Origin: an uncultured Leucothrix sp.
Lineage (GTDB): Bacteria; Pseudomonadota; Gammaproteobacteria; Thiotrichales; Thiotrichaceae
Reading direction: 5' to 3'
DNA: 12,375 nucleotides
Assembly (NCBI GenBank): GCA_937923375.1
Contig: CALAJG010000306.1
Location: 1 to 12,375, forward strand
Below the pieces are notes generated by a model that saw nothing but the letters and a program-made list of their open reading frames with translations, ran no database searches and was not told the DNA's origin. Of the stretch, positions 6,497 to 12,375 are shown piece by piece. Both the position numbers and the translations under genes were made by a program. Position 1 is the stretch's first letter; every line of letters starts with the position of its first letter.

Positions 6497-8050
6497 ATGT
6501 CCGTTCATTCAAAACAACTGCCCCAATTTTTCCTGGCCATACTAATTGCGGTGGTTGCAGCTTCATTTTTGCTGCGATTCCAATTTGATTTTAATACCGG
6601 TCACATGGATGAGTATGACTACCTGTTTGTTGGCAAGCGCTTGTTGTCTGGACAGACCTGGCCTTCCTATACTTATATCTTCGGCTCTGATTTAAACTGG
6701 TATTTGCTAGGATTAGGTGAGCGTTGGCAAGGGATCAGCGGTGCCCGAATGGTTGCTGCTGGCTTCGGGTTACTCTCCTTATTAGGAATCTACTGGCTGG
6801 TTTACAGCCTATGGCAGCGTCATTTAACTGCATTTATTGCCGCTGCATTATTATCGATCCAGTCTATACAGCTTTTTATTAGTCGTTTTGCAACTTACGA
6901 CATTATTAGTTTTGCCTGCTTTTCGTTAGCATTAGCACCTCTGCTGCTTGCCTGCACTCAATCTAGCCGGATTAAATATAGCTACCTTTTGCTGTCCATA
7001 GTCCTGATGGTACTAGCTATCACTAGCAAATATGTAGTGGTTCTCTATCTACCGGTCGTTGCAGGTTTTGCGTTTTTTTACTCTCGGCGTATTGGTTTGT
7101 TATTCGGTAGCGCGGTTGGTTTCATCTTGCTGGGCTATGTGGCTGTTCATTGGGAGTCACTACAAGTGCTGTATCGGGTGCAGATTCAGGGAGTACACGG
7201 TTCTGGTAACGGCAGTGCGCAATACATTGTTGAAACGATACTTACATACCACAGTGGCTTGCTGATTACCTGGTTGCTTGCAGTGCTATGGTGTATGAGG
7301 GTGCATTCCAATCCTTTCTGGAAGCAGTCTACGTTTAAAAAGTTAATGCTTCTGCTGCTTTTAGCGCTGCCGATGTTGGCTTACCATCTTAATGCGTTAA
7401 ATATGATCTCACTGTTTAAGCATTTGGTTTATGCAACCCTATTTTTAGTGCCAGCGACGGCCTGGCTGTTAACAAGTTTTCTCGAGTCTGAAAAAAACAA
7501 TAGCTTAAAGCAGTGGCTGGCAAGTAGTTTGATTCTGGCTATGTGCGCTCTTAACTACCAGCAATTAAAGTTGATGGAAGTCTCGTATGCGAACGTCACA
7601 CCTATCATTCAGCAAGTTGAAATGGGTCTGGATCCTAACGATACAATATTGAGTGAGGATCCTTATTTATTTCGCTATTTAGCTTCAGAAACGCTACCAC
7701 AAACTCAGATAAAAGAGTCAGGATGGTTGGACAATAACTTCGATGGCAAACATCAGCATCAGGATGTGATTGATGCTGTATGGGATCAGAAATTTTCATA
7801 TGTTTACTTGAATGACCAACTGCATCCTGAACTCAACAAGAAATTACGTAATATTCTGACCATAAAAAAATATAAACCACTGGTAGATAAGGCTTATAAA
7901 ATCTCTGATGTGATGAGTCGACAGGTAACTGGCAGAATTGGTTTATATAAGCGCACCGGGGCACCCAAACTTTCATTGTTGGGTGACAGACTGTTTAAGC
8001 CAAATCAGAGCATGCCCCAACCCGACCCAGGGAAGCATTATGTTGACTGA
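6497..8050 (+). CDS. GT-C-type membrane glycosyltransferase (ArnT/PMT-like)
   Basis: A 517-residue polytopic inner-membrane protein. The first membrane helix (about 11-27) is followed by a loop with GHMDEYDY (35-42). Its Asp-Glu pair sits where GT-C enzymes of the ArnT/PMT/YfhO class carry the catalytic acidic residue. About ten more hydrophobic stretches run to about residue 355. The last 160 residues (DPNDTILSEDPYLFRYLA onward) look soluble and probably periplasmic. Such enzymes move a sugar from a polyprenyl-phosphate carrier to a lipid, glycan or protein on the periplasmic side. The next gene overlaps by 11 bases and encodes a GT2 enzyme of the type that makes polyprenyl-phosphate sugars, so the two probably form a donor-making and donor-using pair. 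The start is an ATG with only a weak AGGG upstream. Acceptor and sugar cannot be read from sequence; family identity rests on topology and the acidic loop, not on strong motifs. Confidence 0.78.
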   Translation: MSVHSKQLPQFFLAILIAVVAASFLLRFQFDFNTGHMDEYDYLFVGKRLLSGQTWPSYTYIFGSDLNWYLLGLGERWQGISGARMVAAGFGLLSLLGIYWLVYSLWQRHLTAFIAAALLSIQSIQLFISRFATYDIISFACFSLALAPLLLACTQSSRIKYSYLLLSIVLMVLAITSKYVVVLYLPVVAGFAFFYSRRIGLLFGSAVGFILLGYVAVHWESLQVLYRVQIQGVHGSGNGSAQYIVETILTYHSGLLITWLLAVLWCMRVHSNPFWKQSTFKKLMLLLLLALPMLAYHLNALNMISLFKHLVYATLFLVPATAWLLTSFLESEKNNSLKQWLASSLILAMCALNYQQLKLMEVSYANVTPIIQQVEMGLDPNDTILSEDPYLFRYLASETLPQTQIKESGWLDNNFDGKHQHQDVIDAVWDQKFSYVYLNDQLHPELNKKLRNILTIKKYKPLVDKAYKISDVMSRQVTGRIGLYKRTGAPKLSLLGDRLFKPNQSMPQPDPGKHYVD

Positions 8051-8795
8051 GACGAGAGTTGATGAGGCACCTTATCTTTCAGTAATCATCCCAGCTTATA
8101 ACGAACAAACGCGTATTGCGGACTCGTTGTATGTAATCAAAGATTATTTATCGCGACAGTCTTATCGCAGTGAGATGATCGTTGTGGATGATGGTAGCAA
8201 TGACATGACGACGGAGATCGTTAAATTTATCGATATCTACGGAAAGGAGCAGCTGCAGTATGATGAAGGCACGTTGATTGAGAACAATATAAATGTAGGC
8301 AAGGGCTACTCTATCGCCAAAGGCATGTTACGAGCGTCTGGAGATATTGTCTTGTTTATGGATGCTGATCATTCAACCCACATTTGTGAAGTTGAAAAGC
8401 TGTTCCCTTATTTTGAACTTGGTTTTGACGTGACAATTGGCTCCAGAAACCTGAAGGCCTCGATTGTCGAAAAGAAACCTTGGTATCGAAACCTGATGAG
8501 TCAGCTATTCAACCTAGCCGTTCGTCTGATTTCTGTCGATGGGATTCGTGATACGCAGTGTGGGTTTAAGGCTTATAAACGCGATGTTGCCCATAGTATT
8601 GCCAAGCAGCAGCGCATTTTTGGCTTTGGTTTTGATGTGGAACACTTATACATCGCTCAAAAATCAGGCTTTAAAATCAAGGAGGTTGCAATTGAATGGT
8701 CTTACAGAGAAGGGTCGAAAGTTCATCCTGTGCGGGATTCTGTGATCATGTTGTTGGATCTGTTGCGTATCCGTTGGCTTCATCGCGCGCTATGA
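8040..8795 (+). CDS. GT2 glycosyltransferase, polyprenyl/dolichyl-phosphate sugar synthase-like
   Basis: A 251-residue family-2 glycosyltransferase resembling ALG5/DPG-synthase-type enzymes, which transfer glucose or another hexose from a nucleotide sugar to a polyprenyl phosphate at the cytoplasmic face. Seen in order: SVIIPAYNE (14-22), MIVVDDGSND (46-55) with the nucleotide-binding Asp pair, the NVGKGYSIAKGM block (85-96), and the FMDADHS DXD motif (107-113) for metal and UDP binding. DTQCGFKAYKRD lies further on, near the acceptor site. Unlike GtrB/ArnC/DpmI-type enzymes it has no C-terminal pair of membrane helices, so membrane contact would be peripheral. I chose the ATG at 8040, inside the end of the upstream gene, because AGGGA precedes it and the GT2 fold begins a few residues later; an earlier ATG at 7938 only adds residues from the wrong frame of the GT-C gene. 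The overlap suggests translational coupling. Confidence 0.88.
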   Translation: MLTETRVDEAPYLSVIIPAYNEQTRIADSLYVIKDYLSRQSYRSEMIVVDDGSNDMTTEIVKFIDIYGKEQLQYDEGTLIENNINVGKGYSIAKGMLRASGDIVLFMDADHSTHICEVEKLFPYFELGFDVTIGSRNLKASIVEKKPWYRNLMSQLFNLAVRLISVDGIRDTQCGFKAYKRDVAHSIAKQQRIFGFGFDVEHLYIAQKSGFKIKEVAIEWSYREGSKVHPVRDSVIMLLDLLRIRWLHRAL

Positions 8796-8812
8796 AAATC
8801 AGATTAGCGGTG

Positions 8813-8868
8813 TTGAATGTTTTCTAAGCGGGCACTAGCATTAGCCTAATAAACAAAATATCTACAAT
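8813..8868 (+). promoter_or_regulatory. Candidate promoter region for the LruC-lipoprotein operon
   Basis: The 112-base gap before the LruC gene is AT-rich and holds two weak promoter candidates: TTGAAT (8813-8818) with a 17-base spacer to TAGCAT (8836-8841), and TTAGCC (8841-8846) with a 16-base spacer to a good -10 TACAAT (8863-8868). A perfect 11-bp palindrome ATTAG-C-CTAAT (8840-8850) lies in the middle and could be an operator. No terminator for the glycosyltransferase operon is visible here, so read-through is also possible. Confidence 0.3.
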
Positions 8869-8907
8869 TTATTTTCCCCCCAATTATAAAAATAAAGGTA
8901 TCCCCCG

Positions 8908-11016
8908 ATGCGCCGATTACTACTCGTAAGCAGTCTGCTTTTATGCAGCCAGGCTGCCCTCGCCGATGCTTTCACTGAATGCCCTTCCCGAGCCTTTCTA
9001 ACCCAAGATGCCGTGGCTAAAACCTATGGTGTTAATTTGGTCACAGGCGATTATGGTCTGCTTCAGGATGACATGGGTACAAAAAGTAAAGTTAATGCCA
9101 CAGGCTTTAACCCAAATGACAACTTCCTGTATGGATGGGGTTATGAAAAGCATAAACCAGTCAGAATACATAGTGACCTTAAGGTTGAATATCTGGATGT
9201 TGAAAACATTGCCGGAGGTAAAGATTTTTACGTGGGTGACGTGTCACTAACCACGAATATTTACTATGTTTATCGTCGCGGTGCCGACTTTGGCTTATAT
9301 GCTATCTCTTTAGATAGTGGATCAGATGATTACCTGAAAATGTCGCGCATAGTTGATGGTAAAACACTGGATCTGAAAATCTTTGACATGGCTTTCCATC
9401 CTACTGATGGATACGCTTATGCGGTAGATAAGTACGGCATTTTACACAAGATTGATGTCACAACAGGTGAATCAAAAGAATTGGGTAGTGTCGGTGCCGT
9501 CGGTACTTTTGGTGCGGTTTATTTTGATGTAGATGCGAATCTCTACCTAAGTAGTAATCGTGATGGAAATGTGTATAAGGTTGCTATCGATAGCGGCTCT
9601 TATAAAGCACAACTGTTTGCTATTGGCCCATCCTCAAGCGTTAATGATGGTGCGCGTTGTGCATTGGCTCCGGTTGTGGATGAGTCCAATACTGATGTTG
9701 ACTATGGGGATGCGCCAGACTCATATGGCACGCTGTTGAAAGACAATGGTGCTCGCCATGGTTTATTAGCTGACCCTGATTTGCATCTTGGAAATGGTGT
9801 CGACGGTGAAAGCGATGGTAAACCAATGCCTCAATCTGATGATGAATCTGATAGAAATGATGATGAAGATGGTGTCCAGTTTGCCACGACTCTGCAAGCA
9901 GGTGAAAAAGCCGTTGTAATGGTGGAGCCTTCAAAGTCGGGAATTTTAAGTGCTTGGCTTGATTCAAATCAAAATGGCGTATTTGATTCATATGAGCAGG
10001 TCATAACGGATAGGGCGGTTACGCCAGGCAAACAACCCGTTTATGTAACTATCCCAGCATCGGCTAGAGCTGGCTCAACATGGGCTCGTTTTCGTTTGTC
10101 TTCTAGTTCAGGTTTAGGGCCGACTGGCGGTGTTAGTGATGGTGAAGTTGAAGATTACCGGGTCGATATTAACGTAGATGGTTCTGCAGTAACGTATTAC
10201 CCATCAAGCTCGGGCTGGACAACGGTTGCCTTCGAAGATAATTGGCCCTTCGAGGGCGACTACGACATGAATGATCTAGTCACTCAATTGCGTACATCCG
10301 TGTTCAAAACTGATGGAAAAGTCACGCTTGTCAATATCACTGGTCAGTTGTCGGCTGTTGGTGCTGCCTATCACAATGGATTTGGTATTCGCCTACCGGG
10401 AGTTTTAAGGGATCAGATCGACGAAGATAATATCAACTACACTATTAACGATCGCGCAGTAACCAACTACACACCGCTTGAAGCAGGTCGTTATGAAGCG
10501 ATTTTTATTTTGGCCTACAATACCTGGAGTTATGTAAGCGCGGGTGAAGACTGTGTGTACTACCGAACCGAAGAAGGCTGTGGTTCAGATATGCAGATGC
10601 GCTTTAATCTGACGATCCCAATGAAAGCACCAATCGAGAGCGACATCTCTGGCGTATTTGACCCATTTTTATTCGCCACACCTGGTGCGTGGCATGGTGA
10701 CCATTTTGCAACACCTCCTGGTCGTAGTTACGAGATTCACCTGAAGAACCAGCACGCGACTGAAGCGTTTGATTATAAGCTGATGAATTTCTCAGGTCAG
10801 GATGCTTCTAACCCAGATAAGAAGCACTTTTTCCAAACAACCAACGGCCTGCCCTGGGCGATGGAAATGGGGAGTGATTGGAAGCATCCTAAAGAGTTTC
10901 GTGACTTGACACATGCTTATCCTAAGTTCCCAAGTTATGTGCGCAGCGAGGGCACAGAAAACGCATCGTGGTATACGGATGAAAACGCCGTTCAATCAAT
11001 TTTGTTTAAAGACTAA
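8908..11016 (+). CDS. Secreted LruC-domain protein with GEVED domain
   Basis: A 702-residue exported protein of unknown function. A Sec signal peptide (MRRLLLVSSLLLCSQAALA) is likely cut after residue 19 or 21. Residues about 25-255 look like a DUF6923/beta-propeller-type module with repeated short strands. DYGDAPDSYGTLL (265-277) and an Asp-rich linker (DDESDRNDDEDG, 311-322) lead into a GEVED domain. That domain contains WLDSNQNGVFDSYE (350-363), an EF-hand-like Ca-binding loop, and ends in DGEVEDYRV (411-419). The C-terminal half begins with FEDNWPFEGDYDMNDLV (442-458), the hallmark of LruC/DUF4842 domains. It carries the two-cysteine segment EDCVYYRTEEGCG (547-559), a possible disulfide. 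LruC proteins were first named in Leptospira and are found in several Gram-negative groups; they appear to be cell-surface or released, with no known activity. AAAGG precedes the ATG by 9 bases. A lipoprotein gene follows at 12 bases. No LPXTG, PEP-CTERM or type IX sorting tail is seen. Confidence 0.87.
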   Translation: MRRLLLVSSLLLCSQAALADAFTECPSRAFLTQDAVAKTYGVNLVTGDYGLLQDDMGTKSKVNATGFNPNDNFLYGWGYEKHKPVRIHSDLKVEYLDVENIAGGKDFYVGDVSLTTNIYYVYRRGADFGLYAISLDSGSDDYLKMSRIVDGKTLDLKIFDMAFHPTDGYAYAVDKYGILHKIDVTTGESKELGSVGAVGTFGAVYFDVDANLYLSSNRDGNVYKVAIDSGSYKAQLFAIGPSSSVNDGARCALAPVVDESNTDVDYGDAPDSYGTLLKDNGARHGLLADPDLHLGNGVDGESDGKPMPQSDDESDRNDDEDGVQFATTLQAGEKAVVMVEPSKSGILSAWLDSNQNGVFDSYEQVITDRAVTPGKQPVYVTIPASARAGSTWARFRLSSSSGLGPTGGVSDGEVEDYRVDINVDGSAVTYYPSSSGWTTVAFEDNWPFEGDYDMNDLVTQLRTSVFKTDGKVTLVNITGQLSAVGAAYHNGFGIRLPGVLRDQIDEDNINYTINDRAVTNYTPLEAGRYEAIFILAYNTWSYVSAGEDCVYYRTEEGCGSDMQMRFNLTIPMKAPIESDISGVFDPFLFATPGAWHGDHFATPPGRSYEIHLKNQHATEAFDYKLMNFSGQDASNPDKKHFFQTTNGLPWAMEMGSDWKHPKEFRDLTHAYPKFPSYVRSEGTENASWYTDENAVQSILFKD

Positions 11017-11028
11017 GGAATAATAACA

Positions 11029-11517
11029 ATGAGAAACTTAATTACTTTGGCGTCTTTAACGCTACTTTTAACAGCCTGTGGCGGTGGTCCGGGTGTCGAT
11101 GCTGATGTGAGTGATTCGAGTACGGAGAATCAAAACCCGATTGCCACGCCTGAGTTGGAATACACTGCCGATCTCAAAAGTTCTGTCGACTTTGATTTCA
11201 GTAGTTCGCGTTCGATCGCGATTGATTTTGATGTAGCAGCTGCAACCTCATCGCCTGGTCATGTGTCGCTGTGTACTCAGTACAACAAAGCCGACGACAG
11301 CTTTGATATTGACTATGACAGCTGTACTGTGAAGGCTCCACTGATTAACGGAATCTACGGTGGCAAGATGGACGTCACAAACGACATTAACTCAGTGATC
11401 GGTGTTGTTTGGTTTAAAGATGAATCAATTTCACCGGTCTACAAGGAGTTTTCTCTTGAAGTTGGTGCTAAATTGGCCAGAAGAGGTGAAGGAGGTCAAT
11501 CGATTGTCTGGCGATAA
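11029..11517 (+). CDS. Small lipoprotein paired with the LruC protein
   Basis: A 162-residue predicted lipoprotein. The N-terminus MRNLITLASLTLLLTACGGG has a clear lipobox (LTAC, lipidated Cys17); the residue after Cys is Gly, not Asp, consistent with outer-membrane sorting. A flexible Ser/Asp/Glu/Asn-rich stretch of about 25 residues follows. A compact, probably beta-sandwich domain of about 100 residues comes next: IAIDFDVAAATSS, VSLCTQYN, YDSCTVKAPLINGIYGG, VIGVVWFKD. Its two cysteines may form a disulfide. I do not recognise a named family. The gene begins 12 bases after the LruC stop codon and is followed by a strong terminator, so the two genes form a closed bicistronic unit. The natural guess is that the lipoprotein anchors or helps the LruC protein at the outer membrane. 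Confidence 0.75.
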   Translation: MRNLITLASLTLLLTACGGGPGVDADVSDSSTENQNPIATPELEYTADLKSSVDFDFSSSRSIAIDFDVAAATSSPGHVSLCTQYNKADDSFDIDYDSCTVKAPLINGIYGGKMDVTNDINSVIGVVWFKDESISPVYKEFSLEVGAKLARRGEGGQSIVWR

Positions 11518-11545
11518 TCGCTGAGCACTTGTCAAATGATTGACT

Positions 11546-11573
11546 AAAGGCCGGACATCGTTCCGGCCTTTTT
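11546..11573 (+). terminator. Rho-independent terminator of the LruC-lipoprotein operon
   Basis: A perfect 10-bp stem, AAAGGCCGGA (11546-11555) paired with TCCGGCCTTT (11562-11571), with a six-base loop CATCGT, runs directly into a T run (11569-11573) followed by ATAT. It lies 29 bases after the lipoprotein stop codon and ends that transcript. The A run at the stem base would also let it work weakly in the other direction, but no gene points that way here. Confidence 0.93.
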
Positions 11574-11613
11574 ATATCTGTCGCAAATTTACAACAAACT
11601 TCCACACTATAGC

Positions 11614-11629
11614 TTGCATGCCATGACAA
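11614..11629. promoter_or_regulatory. Near-palindrome in the uraD upstream region
   Basis: TTGCATG-C-CATGACAA is a near-perfect inverted repeat, one arm carrying one extra base, located between the terminator and uraD. It sits where a promoter for the purine-catabolism genes would be expected; the only -10-like sequence nearby is TAGTAT (11638-11643), with a poor -35. It could be the operator of a urate- or purine-responsive regulator, but no known site was matched. Confidence 0.25.
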
Positions 11630-11701
11630 ATAATAGTTAGTATTGGACGGGATTGCTGTTTGTGTCGCAGTAATTACGGAGGATTACTGGGAGAGTTGCA
11701 T

Positions 11702-12208
11702 TTGAATAGGGGCGAGTTTGTAAAAAATTTCGGCAGTGTCTATGAGCACTCGGCATGGGTTGCTGAGCAAGCCTATGACCGCTCAGAAATTAATGTAGAT
11801 GACTTATCCGAGCTAACTCAAGCGCTTCGTCGCGAAGTGGATGAGTCTGGCGAGGCACGTCAACTTGCGCTACTTTGCGCGCATCCGGATCTTGCAGGAA
11901 AAGCGGCTGTCACTGGCGAGCTTACGGCAGCTAGTACCTCAGAACAGGCCGGTGCAGGTTTGGATCAATGCACACCACAAGAATTTAGCCGCTTTGAGCA
12001 ATTCAACAGCGCTTATACCTCAACGTTTGACTTCCCATTTATTATGGCCGTTAAAGGTGCCAATCGGCATCTTATTTTGGCTGCGTTTGAAACGCGACTA
12101 AATAACGATCGTGATACTGAATTTAGTACCGCACTTGAAGAAGTGCACAAAATAGCTGGTTTTCGTTTAGCTGCCTGGTTTGAGGAGAATTTACGCAGCC
12201 GTAATTAA
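11702..12208 (+). CDS. uraD: OHCU decarboxylase (2-oxo-4-hydroxy-4-carboxy-5-ureidoimidazoline decarboxylase)
   Basis: Third step of urate breakdown: it decarboxylates OHCU stereospecifically to S-allantoin. With the start used here the protein is 168 residues, the usual size. Family marks are FGSVYEHSAWVAE (10-22), LLCAHPDLAGKA (57-68), ELTAASTSEQAGAGLD (73-88), FNSAYTSTFDFPFIMAVKG (101-119) and EEVHKIAGFRL (146-156). His61, Ser78, Glu81 and Arg155 have the same mutual spacing as the active-site residues I recall for the zebrafish enzyme (H67, S84, E87, R161), so it should be active. No ATG fits. I chose TTG at 11702 because GGGAGAG lies six bases upstream; TTG at 11696 or 11660 would give 170 or 182 residues, and homologues often have a few more N-terminal residues, so the start is uncertain. 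A permease gene follows after 45 bases, so this looks like the first gene of a purine-use operon. Confidence 0.92.
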   Translation: MNRGEFVKNFGSVYEHSAWVAEQAYDRSEINVDDLSELTQALRREVDESGEARQLALLCAHPDLAGKAAVTGELTAASTSEQAGAGLDQCTPQEFSRFEQFNSAYTSTFDFPFIMAVKGANRHLILAAFETRLNNDRDTEFSTALEEVHKIAGFRLAAWFEENLRSRN

Positions 12209-12253
12209 ATTTTAACCAGTCGTAACACCCATACAACAAGGAGAGAAACATCT

Positions 12254-12375
12254 ATGGCTACAAAAGAGCAGTTACGAGATCCAAATTATATGCCGCCGAT
12301 AGCATCGGCGGTTCCCTTAGGCATTCAACACATTCTGGCAATGTTTGTCAGTAACGTTACACCGGCAATCATTGT
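12254..12375 (+). CDS. NCS2 family nucleobase/urate permease, 5' end
   Basis: The first 40 codons of a gene cut by the right edge. The ATG has an excellent AAGGAGAG ribosome site 8 bases upstream. The protein begins MATKEQLRDPNYMPP and continues into LGIQHILAMFVSNVTPAIIV. This is the first-helix signature of nucleobase:cation symporter-2 permeases (UraA/UacT/XanQ class), in which the QH of the GIQH motif is functionally important. Position after uraD points to urate, xanthine or another purine as substrate rather than uracil, but the specificity-determining helices are outside the window. Confidence 0.88.
   Translation, partial: MATKEQLRDPNYMPPIASAVPLGIQHILAMFVSNVTPAII

Noticed and set aside
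7938..8039. 34-residue N-terminal extension of the GT2 enzyme
   Set aside because: It overlaps the GT-C coding frame by over 100 bases, has no GT2 similarity, and the ATG at 8040 has a ribosome site at the usual distance.
9641..9991. Minus-strand 116-codon open frame, His-rich
   Set aside because: It is the antisense of the Asp-rich part of the LruC gene (GAT codons read backwards give ATC/CAT-type His codons); low complexity, no ribosome site, no family resemblance.

Overview
The window looks like chromosomal DNA of a moderate-GC, Gram-negative, probably marine gammaproteobacterium. The evidence is a multifunctional-type Cca protein with an HD domain, an Aas-like acyl-ACP synthetase fragment, a lipobox lipoprotein, Sec signal peptides, and an LruC/GEVED secreted protein. 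This assignment is an inference from gene families; no rRNA or other phylogenetic marker is present. I see no mobile element, tRNA, rRNA or CRISPR array. Coding density is high and no gene-free stretch exceeds 300 bases.

Layout. (1) Positions 1-3046, plus strand: the 3' part of an Aas-type acyl-ACP synthetase that stops before its C-terminal subdomain, then a Cys-type sulfatase/phosphonate-hydrolase-like enzyme 13 bases later, then an AEC-family transporter. (2) 3072-3827, minus strand: a secreted DUF4344-type HExxH metallopeptidase, convergent with the transporter and divergent from the next gene. (3) 3941-6373, plus strand: a peptidoglycan-binding-domain protein of unknown function with a possible papain-like Cys/His core, followed 12 bases later by cca, which adds or repairs tRNA CCA ends. 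(4) 6497-8795: a GT-C-type membrane glycosyltransferase overlapping by 11 bases a GT2 enzyme resembling polyprenyl-/dolichyl-phosphate sugar synthases; together they look like a lipid-linked sugar donor maker and its user. (5) 8908-11517: a 702-residue secreted LruC protein and a small lipoprotein 12 bases downstream, closed by a strong intrinsic terminator at 11546-11573. (6) 11702 to the end: uraD (OHCU decarboxylase of urate breakdown) and the start of an NCS2 purine/urate-type permease, the beginning of a purine-catabolism operon that runs out of the window.

The parts least explained by known biology are the LruC-lipoprotein pair next to an orphan GT-C/GT2 module, the unsecreted peptidoglycan-binding Cys/His protein ahead of cca, and the cleanly truncated acyl-ACP synthetase abutting the sulfatase.
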